A stretch of 64,000 nucleotides of DNA. Origin: Pseudothermotoga hypogea DSM 11164 = NBRC 106472. GTDB taxonomy: Bacteria; Thermotogota; Thermotogae; Thermotogales; DSM-5069. The notes beneath the pieces are model-generated. The model had not been told where the DNA came from. It was given only the letters and a program-made list of their open reading frames with translations, and ran no database searches. The stretch is taken from assembly GCF_000816145.1 (NCBI RefSeq), contig NZ_CP007141.1:682001-746000 (forward strand), read 5' to 3'. Every line of letters starts with the position of its first letter. The stretch's first letter is position 1. Position numbers and translations under genes: made by a program. Of the stretch, positions 18,301-28,832 are shown piece after piece.

Positions 18301-18675
18301 ATGAAACTCAGATTCATCTTCGGTCAAGTCGAGTGCGTGGCGGAGCTGGACGAAAAGAAGGCACCTCTCACGATTGAAGCCATAAGGAAAGAACTTCCGA
18401 TCAGATCGGTCGCTAACCGCTGGGGCGACGAGATATACTTCGAAACGCCCGTTCGTCTGACCATCGAGGAGAACAGCAAAGATGTGGTGGAAGAGGGCGA
18501 CGTGGCCTTCTGGATACCTGGAAGGGCCATCTGCATCTTCTTCGGCAAAACTCCCATCAGTGATGACAAGATTAGACCGGCGAGTGCGGTGAACGTTATC
18601 GGTAAGGTCAAAGAGGGCTTGGACTTGCTGAAAAACGTCAGGTCTGGTACAAAAGTCGTGGTCCAGATCGAGTGA
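18301..18675 (+). CDS. Cyclophilin-like fold protein (TM1367 type)
   Basis: Small protein of 124 aa resembling the T. maritima TM1367-type cyclophilin-like family (DUF369). The family-like features are a beta-rich fold, the NRWGDEIYFETPV block near residue 40, and the run DVAFWIPGRAICIFFGKTP near residue 75. The fold resembles peptidyl-prolyl isomerases, but the proline-isomerase active-site residues are not evident and the function is unknown. The ATG start has GGGAGGTGA upstream. It begins a rightward string continuing through the sirtuin and pyrG genes. Confidence 0.8.
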   Translation: MKLRFIFGQVECVAELDEKKAPLTIEAIRKELPIRSVANRWGDEIYFETPVRLTIEENSKDVVEEGDVAFWIPGRAICIFFGKTPISDDKIRPASAVNVIGKVKEGLDLLKNVRSGTKVVVQIE

Positions 18676-18705
18676 TTGTGTTAACATATCTTGGGAGGTA
18701 AGGAA

Positions 18706-19287
18706 TTGAACCAGCGAACGTTACTCTACCTATTGATCGCTTTTGTACTGTTTTTCACCGTGATGCAACTCATCGGTGTGTTTTTGCAGCGGCCGGCCTT
18801 CGAGGTCGTTTACTACAGAAGTAGGATGGAGTACGATTATTCGGGCGCTGCCACGTTCACAACCACGGCCGGCCTTTTCTTCAAAGATGCATCCAAGCAG
18901 CAGCAGTATTTGCAGAATTATAGACAGAGTTCGCTCGAGCAGTTCAAACAGTACTTTGCGGAGGTCAGCAAAAGGCTCGGAAGGCAGATTGAGGTCATAT
19001 CGATGGAATCAACGGTGACAGAACGGTCTGGCATTCTCGAGGTGATGGAGAAAGCAGTGCTCTCGAATGTGGCAGTCGTCGAGCAAGACGTTGTGGATAC
19101 CAGTCTCAGAGACGTGTCGATCAACGCCGTCGCCGATTCCGAGATCGTCGTGGTCATTCCCGAAGACGCCGTGGTGCTGTCGGTGGAACCGACGCCCGTC
19201 AGGACCTTAGACAACCAGATTTATTGGAAACCAACAGGTTCAATGACTTTTCCCCGAGTCGTGTTCAGAAAAGGTGAACCAAGGTGA
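18706..19287 (+). CDS. Uncharacterised single-pass membrane protein
   Basis: Protein of 193 aa of unknown function. The TTG at 18706 is taken as start because the GGGAGGT site lies just before it; an in-frame TTG five codons earlier overlaps that site. One N-terminal membrane segment (LLYLLIAFVLFFTVMQLIGV) is followed by an extracytoplasmic domain of about 160 aa with no cysteines and a mixed helix/strand pattern. It resembles small proteins restricted to Thermotogae (possibly DUF4897). Its stop overlaps the GTG of the sirtuin gene (GTGA), so the two are co-translated. Confidence 0.75.
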   Translation: MNQRTLLYLLIAFVLFFTVMQLIGVFLQRPAFEVVYYRSRMEYDYSGAATFTTTAGLFFKDASKQQQYLQNYRQSSLEQFKQYFAEVSKRLGRQIEVISMESTVTERSGILEVMEKAVLSNVAVVEQDVVDTSLRDVSINAVADSEIVVVIPEDAVVLSVEPTPVRTLDNQIYWKPTGSMTFPRVVFRKGEPR

Positions 19288-20021
19288 CCGAACGGGAACT
19301 TCTTGAGAAGATCAAAGCTTCACACCACGTTGTCGCTCTCACCGGTGCGGGTGTGAGTACCGAGAGTGGCATTCCGGACTTCCGAGGCCCGAACGGTTTG
19401 TATTCGAAGTACCCAGAGAACATCTTCGACATCGATTATTTATACGCTGAGCCAGAGGGCTTCTATCGTTTCTGGAGAGAAGCGTTGCTTCCCATGAGCG
19501 AAGCTCAACATAACGATGCGCACACTCTGCTCGCAGAGCTCGAAAGTCGAAGTTTGCTTGAGGCCGTCATCACACAGAACATCGATGGGCTTCATCAAAA
19601 AGCAGGCAGTAAGAACGTTATAGAACTTCACGGAAACATTTTCGAGTACTATTGCACCAGGTGTGGAAAAGTTCGAAGTCTCGAAAGTGTGAAAAAGTTG
19701 CTCGAGTCGAACCCCGTGCCAAGGTGCGACTGTGGAGGTTTGATCAGGCCGAACATAGTGTTCTTTGGCGAGAGTCTGCCCATGCATGCACTGAGCGAAG
19801 CGACGCGGCATGCTCGAGAATGCGATTTGATGATCGTACTCGGCAGTTCCCTCGTCGTGTACCCTGCGGCGCAGCTTCCCATCATTGCGAAGGAACATGG
19901 AGCGAAGCTCATCATCGTTAACAAAGGAAAGACGGGACTGGACGATCTTGCAGACTTCAAGTTCGATAGGAACCTCAGCGACTTTGCAAGAGAGTTGATC
20001 AAACACCTTCACTCAACATAA
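19284..20021 (+). CDS. cobB: NAD-dependent protein deacylase, Sir2 family
   Basis: Cytosolic sirtuin that removes acyl groups from protein lysines using NAD+, giving O-acyl-ADP-ribose and nicotinamide. The protein is 245 aa, the typical bacterial length and very similar in plan to the T. maritima enzyme. Motifs are GAGVSTESGIPDFRG (NAD binding), TQNIDGLH, the catalytic His in ELHGNIFEYYC, the zinc ligands CTRCGK and CDCGG, and GSSLVVYPAAQLP. The GTG start overlaps the stop of the membrane-protein gene. Being class U/M-like, it may accept several acyl groups. Confidence 0.95.
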   Translation: MTERELLEKIKASHHVVALTGAGVSTESGIPDFRGPNGLYSKYPENIFDIDYLYAEPEGFYRFWREALLPMSEAQHNDAHTLLAELESRSLLEAVITQNIDGLHQKAGSKNVIELHGNIFEYYCTRCGKVRSLESVKKLLESNPVPRCDCGGLIRPNIVFFGESLPMHALSEATRHARECDLMIVLGSSLVVYPAAQLPIIAKEHGAKLIIVNKGKTGLDDLADFKFDRNLSDFARELIKHLHST

Positions 20022-20045
20022 GATCACAAAAAGGGAGAGAAGCAC

Positions 20046-22977
<2,932 letters not shown>

Positions 22978-22985
22978 TTGACACT

Positions 22986-23007
22986 CCCAATCCCCTGAAG
23001 GGGATGG
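22986..23007 (-). repeat. Right-end subterminal hairpin of the insertion sequence
   Basis: A near-perfect inverted repeat (CCCAATCCCC / GGGGATGGG, loop TGAA, one bulged A) lies just inside the right end of the element. In IS200/IS605 elements such a hairpin is recognised by TnpA and also forms the 3' part of the omega RNA used by TnpB. A partial relative, CCCATCCCCTGAAG, is at about 24668-24681 near the other end. Confidence 0.7.
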
Positions 23008-23023
23008 GATTCTTAGCAGCTCC

Positions 23024-24241
23024 TTAGGCTGCCTTCCATGGAGCGTTTGATACTCCATGGCCACAGAGGTGTGGTTTAAACCTTACACCTCTGACGGGTG
23101 CCAATCCCGCTACTACTTGGGACTTCTTCCCAAGATACCTCTGCCAGATGTTTATCGCTCCTACTCCGTCCCTGTGATAACTAAATCCACAACTTTTACA
23201 CTCATAGTTGCGACCAACCGCATGATTCTTGCTACCACATACAGGACAGACCTGACTCGTATATTCTTCTGAAGCAAGTTTCACTTCAATCCCCAGTAGC
23301 TGTGCTTTGTAGGTTATCATGTCCACCATCTTTCTGAAACACCACTGATGAACTTTTTGATTAAAGTTATCGTTCCCTTCTACACGCTCTCGAATATTTG
23401 TGATATCTCCAATTACAATAGTCCCATACCCTTTCTGTAAACACATCTTAAGAAAGTTGCTGGTTATCTTGTGCAGTATGTCCGTTATTTGATGTTTTGT
23501 TCGTTTCAGCATTCGCTGCTTTGCTTTCAACAGTTTTCTATACCTCTTGGAACCTTTCTTGCATTTGCTTAACGTTTGCTGAAAGTCTGCCAACTTCTTG
23601 TTGCGATATCTGATTAGACTGTTGAGAACACCACCGTGATACGAAATCACTTCAGAGCCATCAAAGCAAGTTATTGGACGGAGTATGCCAAGGTCTACAG
23701 ACATAACTTCAACAGACTGTTTCTTCTTATGCTCATTCTTCACCTCTATTGCAAGGTGAAGATAATATTTCTCAGCCTCATACACAAGTCTTACTTGCCT
23801 AATTGTTGTACCGGCTGGCAGTGTCGTTTGTATCAAAATTGGCTCCTGACTACTACCCATTGAAAGTCTCAGAACCCCTTCTGGTGAAAGTTTTATAGCA
23901 GTATCTTTCCAGATGAACGGCATAAACCTTTTCTTCTTATGTGGTGGTTTCAACTGTGGGTTTGTCTTGACTGCAGTAAAGTAACTGTTAAGCGCCTGAA
24001 AGTATTGCTGAACTATAGCCTGTTTGGAATGGGTATGGATATTGATAGTGCTACTCCAACGCAGGATATATTTTTGTGTTGCTCCTGGTGAAAGCCAGAA
24101 ACCTTTCTTGCTTTTTACTTTCTTGACCAGCGACATGGTTTTGTTGTAGATTCGACCAGCGAGCCTGTTCAGCTCAGAACACAGAGGATACAATTCTCTC
24201 GGAACAGGCACTTTATAAGTTCTGACTATATATCTTGACAT
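23024..24241 (-). CDS. tnpB: TnpB-family RNA-guided nuclease of the insertion sequence
   Basis: OrfB/TnpB protein, 405 aa from the ATG at 24241 (an in-frame ATG 24 codons upstream lies within tnpA). TnpB proteins are RuvC-type nucleases guided by an RNA from the element end. RuvC-I Asp is in SVDLGILRP (about residue 183). At the usual RuvC-II position the sequence is IVIGDITN, so the common Glu is Gly. Glu residues at about 325-326 (ASEEYTSQ) stand where an alternative catalytic Glu is known in some TnpB and Fanzor proteins. The zinc ribbon is CPVCGS...CKSCG, and RuvC-III Asp is in HRDGVGAINI. The frame is intact. Confidence 0.92.
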   Translation of the reverse strand: MSRYIVRTYKVPVPRELYPLCSELNRLAGRIYNKTMSLVKKVKSKKGFWLSPGATQKYILRWSSTINIHTHSKQAIVQQYFQALNSYFTAVKTNPQLKPPHKKKRFMPFIWKDTAIKLSPEGVLRLSMGSSQEPILIQTTLPAGTTIRQVRLVYEAEKYYLHLAIEVKNEHKKKQSVEVMSVDLGILRPITCFDGSEVISYHGGVLNSLIRYRNKKLADFQQTLSKCKKGSKRYRKLLKAKQRMLKRTKHQITDILHKITSNFLKMCLQKGYGTIVIGDITNIRERVEGNDNFNQKVHQWCFRKMVDMITYKAQLLGIEVKLASEEYTSQVCPVCGSKNHAVGRNYECKSCGFSYHRDGVGAINIWQRYLGKKSQVVAGLAPVRGVRFKPHLCGHGVSNAPWKAA

Positions 24242-24616
24242 TCTTCGATGTACCTCCTGATAGTCTCTTCTGAAACCGTTCCTGCTGAGCCAACATAATA
24301 TGTTCTGCTCCATAATCCTTCCTTTGTTCTTAGATGTGGAAACTTCTCAAGAAGTTTTTTAGAAGACACTCCTTTAAACAAATTGGCTATTTGAGCTGGG
24401 GATAAGCGCGGTGGTGCTGAAACAAAAAGATGGACATGGTCTGGCTGAACTGATAGAGATAGGACTTCAATCCCATGTTTTTTGGCGATTTCAAAAATAA
24501 GTTTCTCGAGCTCTTGCCTAACGCTATCTACCAGAATCTTTTTGCGGTATTTAGGCTATCCACACAAAATGATAGTTCAAATTATAAAGACTCCATCTTG
24601 TTTTTCTTAATTGCAT
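24226..24616 (-). pseudogene. tnpA: IS200/IS605 transposase tnpA, frameshifted
   Basis: Y1 HUH transposase gene with one extra base. Reading from the ATG at 24616 gives MQLRKTRWSLYNLNYHFVWI, then a stop. Dropping a single G after codon 20 restores PKYRKKILVDSVRQELEKLI and continues to the end, including the HUH motif QPDHVHLF and the catalytic Tyr in ETIRRYIEEC. Apart from this +1 shift the gene is complete (about 130 codons). A GGGTGAAA site and an extended -10 (TATAAT at 24639-24634) precede it. The 3' end overlaps tnpB by 16 bases. Confidence 0.85.
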
Positions 24617-24701
24617 AGCTTTCACCCTATACAATTATAACACATGCTAATAACGAACAAGCTCCTTACCCATCCCCTGAAGAAGAAGGGCTTGCAGAAC
24701 A

Positions 24702-25040
24702 CTATTTTCTGTCATTGAGTTGAGCAACATCCAGTGCACCGAATAGATCCCAGACGAGGTTCAGGACCTCACGCTCGGTGTCAGACAGCTCGTCTTCGTC
24801 AAAGATTCTGTTCTCGAGCTTGAAGTTTCTCAGGTTCAACGAATACAGAATCTCGTGTCCGCTTCTGCGGCAGAGTTCACGGTTTATAGTTCTTCCATAC
24901 CTGCGTAGGTGTTCCCTGTCCGACAGGTACGTGAGTAAAGCTATTTTTTCAACGTCCGTACAGCCCTTACCGAGGAACCACTGGCAAACGATGGTTAATT
25001 TCTTTTTAGCTTCACTCGGCATCTCCTGCACTCTTTCCAA
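24702..25040 (-). CDS. Panacea (DUF4065/SocA-like) domain protein, probably shortened
   Basis: Protein of at most 112 aa. It resembles the Panacea/DUF4065 domain: VEKIALLTYLSDREHLRRYG, a middle part without the usual YGPV motif, and LSDTEREVLNLVWDLFGAL. Panacea proteins often act as antitoxins. The family's C-terminal His-containing tail is absent. The stop at 24702 lies about 12-20 bases from the insertion-sequence end, so insertion may have removed the tail. The start is uncertain (TTG at 25040, or ATG at 25022). A TATAAT lies just upstream of 25040. No toxin gene is adjacent. Confidence 0.5.
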   Translation of the reverse strand: MERVQEMPSEAKKKLTIVCQWFLGKGCTDVEKIALLTYLSDREHLRRYGRTINRELCRRSGHEILYSLNLRNFKLENRIFDEDELSDTEREVLNLVWDLFGALDVAQLNDRK

Positions 25041-25112
25041 ATTATACCCTTTGGTCTGCCAAAATCGAGAAGACCACGCTGAAAAGTGAAAATCATCCTC
25101 GACTGTCTCAGC

Positions 25113-25567
25113 TCATATCTTGAAATGATTCATATGCTCTCGCAGAATCTGAGATAGTTCCACCAAATGTTTACTTGCTTCGCTTATTTGATCGCTGATC
25201 TTCAATTGATCTGTAACGGATTCACCCACCTTTTCAACTTTGTCTAAGATAGAGTTCATCGATTGTTCGAGAGATTTCACCGCGGCACTCATCTCTTCAG
25301 CTGATGCACTCTGTTGTTGTGCACTTGCGGCAAGACTGTCCGCCATGGACGCAATTTCGTTCACATGTTGTGCCATCTTGTTGAGCGATGTCAAGACTGT
25401 TCCAGACTCTTGACTCATGTGCTGAACCGATGTGACCATGTCCTTGGTTGCGTTGGAGGCTTTCTCAGCCTCCTGCTTTATCCCCCCGAGGATCTGGCTT
25501 ATCTTCTCCGTTGAAAGCTTACTCTGTTCTGCGAGTTTCCTTATCTCATCGGCAACGACGGCGAACC
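25113..25567 (-). pseudogene. Methyl-accepting chemotaxis protein, C-terminal stump
   Basis: Only the signalling-domain end of a chemoreceptor remains. It starts inside the conserved hairpin tip (FAVVADEIRKLAEQS) and runs through the second methylation-helix coiled coil (QQQSASAEEMSAAVKSLEQS) to a normal stop after HMNHFKI. The sensor domain, membrane helices, HAMP and the first half of the signalling hairpin are gone. The break is exactly where homology ends at about 25567, with a fragment of an opposite-strand gene on the other side. The piece lacks the methylation, membrane and CheA-coupling parts needed for function. Confidence 0.82.
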
Positions 25568-25642
25568 GACTACGAAACAATCGAAAAGCACGGTTTCAAG
25601 AAGCGAGTCTTCTTCAAAGAAGATGGATTCGTACTGATATAG
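25568..25642 (+). pseudogene. C-terminal fragment of an unidentified plus-strand gene
   Basis: After the chemoreceptor break the plus strand reads DYETIEKHGFKKRVFFKEDG and four more residues to a TAG at 25640-25642, followed at once by a good intrinsic terminator. Protein-like composition plus the terminator suggest the true 3' end of a gene whose 5' part was deleted together with that of the chemoreceptor gene. I do not recognise the family. Confidence 0.45.
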
Positions 25643-25646
25643 ACCG

Positions 25647-25675
25647 AGCCCTTTCTTTCAAAGATGGGGCTTTTT
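25647..25675 (+). terminator. Intrinsic terminator
   Basis: On the plus strand AGCCC...TCTTT pairs with AAAGA...GGGCT, followed by TTTTT (25671-25675). It lies 5 bases after the stop of the plus-strand fragment. The DUF4438 gene on the other strand ends at 25679. Confidence 0.7.
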
Positions 25676-25678
25676 GTC

Positions 25679-26560
25679 TCAATCACGATACCTTCCTATC
25701 CTCAGGATCTTTCCGATGTTCGCATCTGGATTCAAAACGGGCTCAATCAAAGGTTTAGCAGAAGTCATAAATATGGTCACACCAGGACCATGGCCTGCAT
25801 ATTTGCAGTCGCTGTGGATCACAACTCCGATGCTTGCAGCACCTTTTCTGTAGCATCGACCATAACTGTTGTCATAGTCTTTGATGTAAACGATGTCGCC
25901 AAAGCGAAGATCCAAGAGTCCATGCTCCTTCAAAACGTCTTGATCAGCCGTCATGATGTCGTAATCACCCGTACCCATGCTCGTGGAACCTATGCCCGAA
26001 CCCATCAAGTAAGACGGTACAACCGCCACGACGGGAACGAAGAGTTTTCCATCTTTCTCTTCGATGCCGAGTTTTTCGAACAGGTTCGGATCTATGTTGT
26101 ACACGTGAACATCGGGATAATCCAGAAGTTCCAACCCTTGACCGAAAGACTTTATCAAGATCTTGTCGTCCAGCGTTAGCTTCTCAAGAACTTCATCTGG
26201 AAAATCTATCAGGACATGTTCTGCGCCACCATGGTGCCCCGTGACGATTCCCTTGGCACCCTTTGCATCTCCACTGACGACTCGAGCTTCGTTTCCAATA
26301 CAAGCGTAGAAATTGTAACCCCTGTTCTGTCCGGAATCACGCTTTTCCTGGTCCAGAATCGTCGAAACACCCGGCTCAACGTGGTCTGCCGCCCAGCCAA
26401 AGACGGGATCTCCCACCTTGACGTTGTACGTGATTCCACCTGTTCCAGGGAGCATGAAGGGCTTTCCATCGTGCGCGACCGCGTGCCTTCCACTGTGCTC
26501 GGGTTTGACGATCGTTCCCTGAACGGAAATCATGACCAGCCTTTCCTTGTTGATTCTCAT
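25679..26560 (-). CDS. DUF4438 family protein
   Basis: Protein of 293 aa of the DUF4438 family, found in Thermotogae and some Firmicutes; the biochemical role is unknown. It has no signal peptide or membrane segment. Conserved-looking stretches rich in Gly, His and Asp are GRHAVAHDGKPFMLPGTGG near residue 25, TGHHGGAEHVLIDFP near residue 108, and GVVIHSDCKYAGHGPGVTIF near the end. These could form a metal or ligand site, which is inference only. The ATG lies 17 bases from the divergent glycosylase-like gene, so the two probably share a short promoter region. Confidence 0.82.
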   Translation of the reverse strand: MRINKERLVMISVQGTIVKPEHSGRHAVAHDGKPFMLPGTGGITYNVKVGDPVFGWAADHVEPGVSTILDQEKRDSGQNRGYNFYACIGNEARVVSGDAKGAKGIVTGHHGGAEHVLIDFPDEVLEKLTLDDKILIKSFGQGLELLDYPDVHVYNIDPNLFEKLGIEEKDGKLFVPVVAVVPSYLMGSGIGSTSMGTGDYDIMTADQDVLKEHGLLDLRFGDIVYIKDYDNSYGRCYRKGAASIGVVIHSDCKYAGHGPGVTIFMTSAKPLIEPVLNPDANIGKILRIGRYRD

Positions 26561-26577
26561 CTTCTCACCCCTCTGCT

Positions 26578-27264
26578 ATGATAACATTCAAAGACTGGGA
26601 GGAATCAAGCTTGGACCTTGTCGCGGAAATCTATCGAAGACTGTACGAAGCTTACGGGCCACAGAGCTGGTGGCCAGCCCAAACGTGGTTTGAAGTTGTC
26701 GTCGGCGCCGTGCTCACCCAGAACACCGCGTGGAAGAACGTCGAAAGGGCCATTGGGAATTTGAAGCGAGCCGGGTTGCTCGAACCGAGGAAGCTTTACG
26801 AAACGAACGATGAATTCGTAGAGATGCTGATCAAGCCTGCAGGTTTTTGGAAATTGAAAACGAGAAGACTGAAGAATCTCTTGCAAAAGCTTGCCGAGCA
26901 TGATTTCGATTTCTATCGCCTCAGAGAATCTCTCACGAGGGACGAGCTACTCTCGGTCGCCGGAATCGGTCCAGAAACCGCCGATTCTATTCTTCTGTAC
27001 GCCTTCGAGCAACCAGTATTCGTCGTCGACAACTACACGAGGCGAATTCTCACCAGAGTCGGAATTCTCAATGGTAAAGAAAGCTATCCGCAGATCCAAT
27101 CGATGTTTCACCGTGCTATCAAAGACATAGAAACCATGAAGGAATACCACGCGTTATTGGTCGAACACGCAAAGAGGGTTTGTAAAAAGAGAGAGCCCAA
27201 ATGCGACTTTTGCGTTTTGAAAGATCTATGCAGAACCTGCAACAAAATTCGAACTGAATCCTGA
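26578..27264 (+). CDS. HhH-GPD base-excision DNA glycosylase, endonuclease III-related
   Basis: DNA repair enzyme of 228 aa, cytosolic. It has the helix-hairpin-helix LLSVAGIGPETADSILLYA (about residue 125), the catalytic Asp in FVVDNYTRRILTRVG, and a C-terminal 4Fe-4S loop CKKREPKCDFCVLKDLC (C-x6-C-x2-C-x5-C). The N-terminal WWPAQTWFEVVVGAVLTQNT is typical of the Ndh3/MagIII-like subgroup rather than classical Nth, where a catalytic Lys precedes the hairpin. The likely activity is alkylated or oxidised base removal; the lesion is not determined. Confidence 0.88.
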   Translation: MITFKDWEESSLDLVAEIYRRLYEAYGPQSWWPAQTWFEVVVGAVLTQNTAWKNVERAIGNLKRAGLLEPRKLYETNDEFVEMLIKPAGFWKLKTRRLKNLLQKLAEHDFDFYRLRESLTRDELLSVAGIGPETADSILLYAFEQPVFVVDNYTRRILTRVGILNGKESYPQIQSMFHRAIKDIETMKEYHALLVEHAKRVCKKREPKCDFCVLKDLCRTCNKIRTES

Positions 27265-27276
27265 GGTGTTTGAAGG

Positions 27277-27300
27277 AAAACCCCGTCCGGGTGGACGGGG
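27277..27300 (-). terminator. Intrinsic terminator at the end of the arabinose operon
   Basis: Eight-bp perfect stem CCCCGTCC / GGACGGGG with a 4-base loop. On the minus strand it is followed by TTTT. It lies 8 bases after the FGGY kinase stop (27309) and between convergent genes, so it may also slow plus-strand transcripts from the glycosylase gene, although the T-run is on the minus side. Confidence 0.8.
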
Positions 27301-27308
27301 ATCTTTAT

Positions 27309-28829
27309 TCATAGAGCTTCCATTAGGTCCTTCGTTCTTTCGTAAAGTTGTAGATAGATCTGATAGTATCTGTCGTAAACCTTCTTGTTCTCAGATCTTG
27401 GTTCCACAGGTTCTTTGTACTTCACCCACTCCTTGATGCGTTCGGGTTTGTCTATCACTCCAGTGCCGAGGCCCGCCAAGAACGCATCACCAAAGGGCGC
27501 TTCTACGAGACTCGCCACCTGTCTCATCTTGAATCCTGTCACATCGGCGAAGATCTGTACCCAGACGGAAGATCTTGCGACGCCTCCGACGATCCAACAT
27601 TCATCGTTCAGTTTCAACCCCGCGTTCAATCCAGCTTCTATGTTGTGTCTCAACGCGTATGCGCCTGCTTCCATGAAGGCTTTGTAAATGTGAGCTCTCT
27701 TGTGATAGAGCGTGACACCAAAAATGACGCCACGTGCGTTGGGATCCCAGATTGGAGATCTTTCGCCCATGAAGTAAGGTAAAACAATTATCCCATCACT
27801 TCCTGCGGGTATGGACTTAACCTCCTGATCGAGCAGTTGGTAGGCAGATACCCCCATTCTTTCTCCAACGACCGTTTCTGATTCTGCGAATTGCTCTTTG
27901 AACCAGCGCGCGAGGGCACCAGTGGTCGCAGAGCCTCCAAAGGTGTAGATCCTTTCTGTGTCGTAAACCACGTAAGGATAGCTCACCAGACCAAAGGCAA
28001 GTTTGCTCCCATCGTGCACCGTCCCCCAGCACGTGGAGGTTCCCACCATCGCAACGTGTTCTCCTTCTTGCAATGCACCCGCAGAAAGCTGTGCTACAGG
28101 TGCGTCTATTCCTCCAGCCACGACAGGAGTGCCTTCCAATAGACCACAGAGCTCAGAAGCTTCCTTACTGATCTTTCCAACCACGTCGGAAGACTTGACG
28201 ATCCGTTCCGGGAGATATTCGATTGGTATGCCCAGAACGTCACACATCTCTTTCGACCAGGTGAGTTTTCTGATGTCAAAAACACCGCCGAGGTTTCCCG
28301 CAGACGAGTAGTCTATCACCAATTGATTCGTCATCTTGTAGATGACGTAGTCCTTCGGCGTAACGAACTTGTAGATCTTCTTCCATATTTCTGGTTCGTT
28401 GTTCCTGATCCACATGATTTTCGTGAAACCGAAGTAAGAATCGACGTAATTACCAGTTATGGAGAAGATCTGCTCCTTTGGTACGTTTTTCTTGACCCAT
28501 TCAGTCTCTTTCACGGCGCGCCTGTCCATCCATATCAAACAGGGTCTCAACGGTTGCATGTTCCTGTCGACGGGAACACCAGAACCACCATAGAGACCAC
28601 TTATGGCTATGCCCGCAATCTGCTTCTTGGGTACGTTGGCCTTTTCGACGACCTCTTTCACCGTTTCGAAGACTGCCTTCACCCACACTTCCGGCCACTG
28701 TTCGGCCCAGTTGGGTTTTGGAGTGATCACATCGTATTCTCTTGAAGCTTCAGCGAGGACAATTCCTTTCTCATCCACAAGCACCGTCTTGGTTCCTTGC
28801 GTTCCTATGTCCGTGCCGAGCAAGTACAT
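27309..28829 (-). CDS. FGGY-family pentulose kinase (probable L-ribulokinase)
   Basis: Sugar kinase of 506 aa phosphorylating a pentulose with ATP in the cytosol. The N-terminal ATP/sugar motif GTDIGTQGTKTVLVD and the second FGGY domain, with GGSATTGALARWFKEQF, PYFMGERSPIWDPNARG and WIVGGVARSSVWVQIFADVT, are clear. General similarity is to XylB-type kinases, but its place beside araD, an isomerase-family protein and arabinofuranosidase suggests L-ribulose as substrate, as for the T. maritima arabinose kinase. The gene is the last of the leftward operon and is followed by a terminator. Confidence 0.85.
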   Translation of the reverse strand: MYLLGTDIGTQGTKTVLVDEKGIVLAEASREYDVITPKPNWAEQWPEVWVKAVFETVKEVVEKANVPKKQIAGIAISGLYGGSGVPVDRNMQPLRPCLIWMDRRAVKETEWVKKNVPKEQIFSITGNYVDSYFGFTKIMWIRNNEPEIWKKIYKFVTPKDYVIYKMTNQLVIDYSSAGNLGGVFDIRKLTWSKEMCDVLGIPIEYLPERIVKSSDVVGKISKEASELCGLLEGTPVVAGGIDAPVAQLSAGALQEGEHVAMVGTSTCWGTVHDGSKLAFGLVSYPYVVYDTERIYTFGGSATTGALARWFKEQFAESETVVGERMGVSAYQLLDQEVKSIPAGSDGIIVLPYFMGERSPIWDPNARGVIFGVTLYHKRAHIYKAFMEAGAYALRHNIEAGLNAGLKLNDECWIVGGVARSSVWVQIFADVTGFKMRQVASLVEAPFGDAFLAGLGTGVIDKPERIKEWVKYKEPVEPRSENKKVYDRYYQIYLQLYERTKDLMEAL

Positions 28830-28832
28830 GGT

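Larger units (their letters stand above)
22978..24690 (-). mobile_element. IS200/IS605-type insertion sequence (frameshifted tnpA, tnpB)
   Basis: About 1.7 kb element carrying a Y1 HUH transposase gene (tnpA, frameshifted) and an intact tnpB, both leftward and overlapping. The ends are approximate. The right end lies near 22978, just beyond a hairpin at 22986-23007. The left end is near 24670-24690, where a related CATCCCC-rich repeat occurs. As usual for this family there are no terminal inverted repeats. The element sits between two gene remnants. Because tnpA is broken, movement would need a transposase supplied from another copy. Confidence 0.85.

Noticed and set aside
25448-25567. Plus-strand open frame running through the chemoreceptor stump
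   Set aside because: This part is antisense to a conserved signalling domain. Only the last 24 codons, beyond the chemoreceptor break, look like protein.
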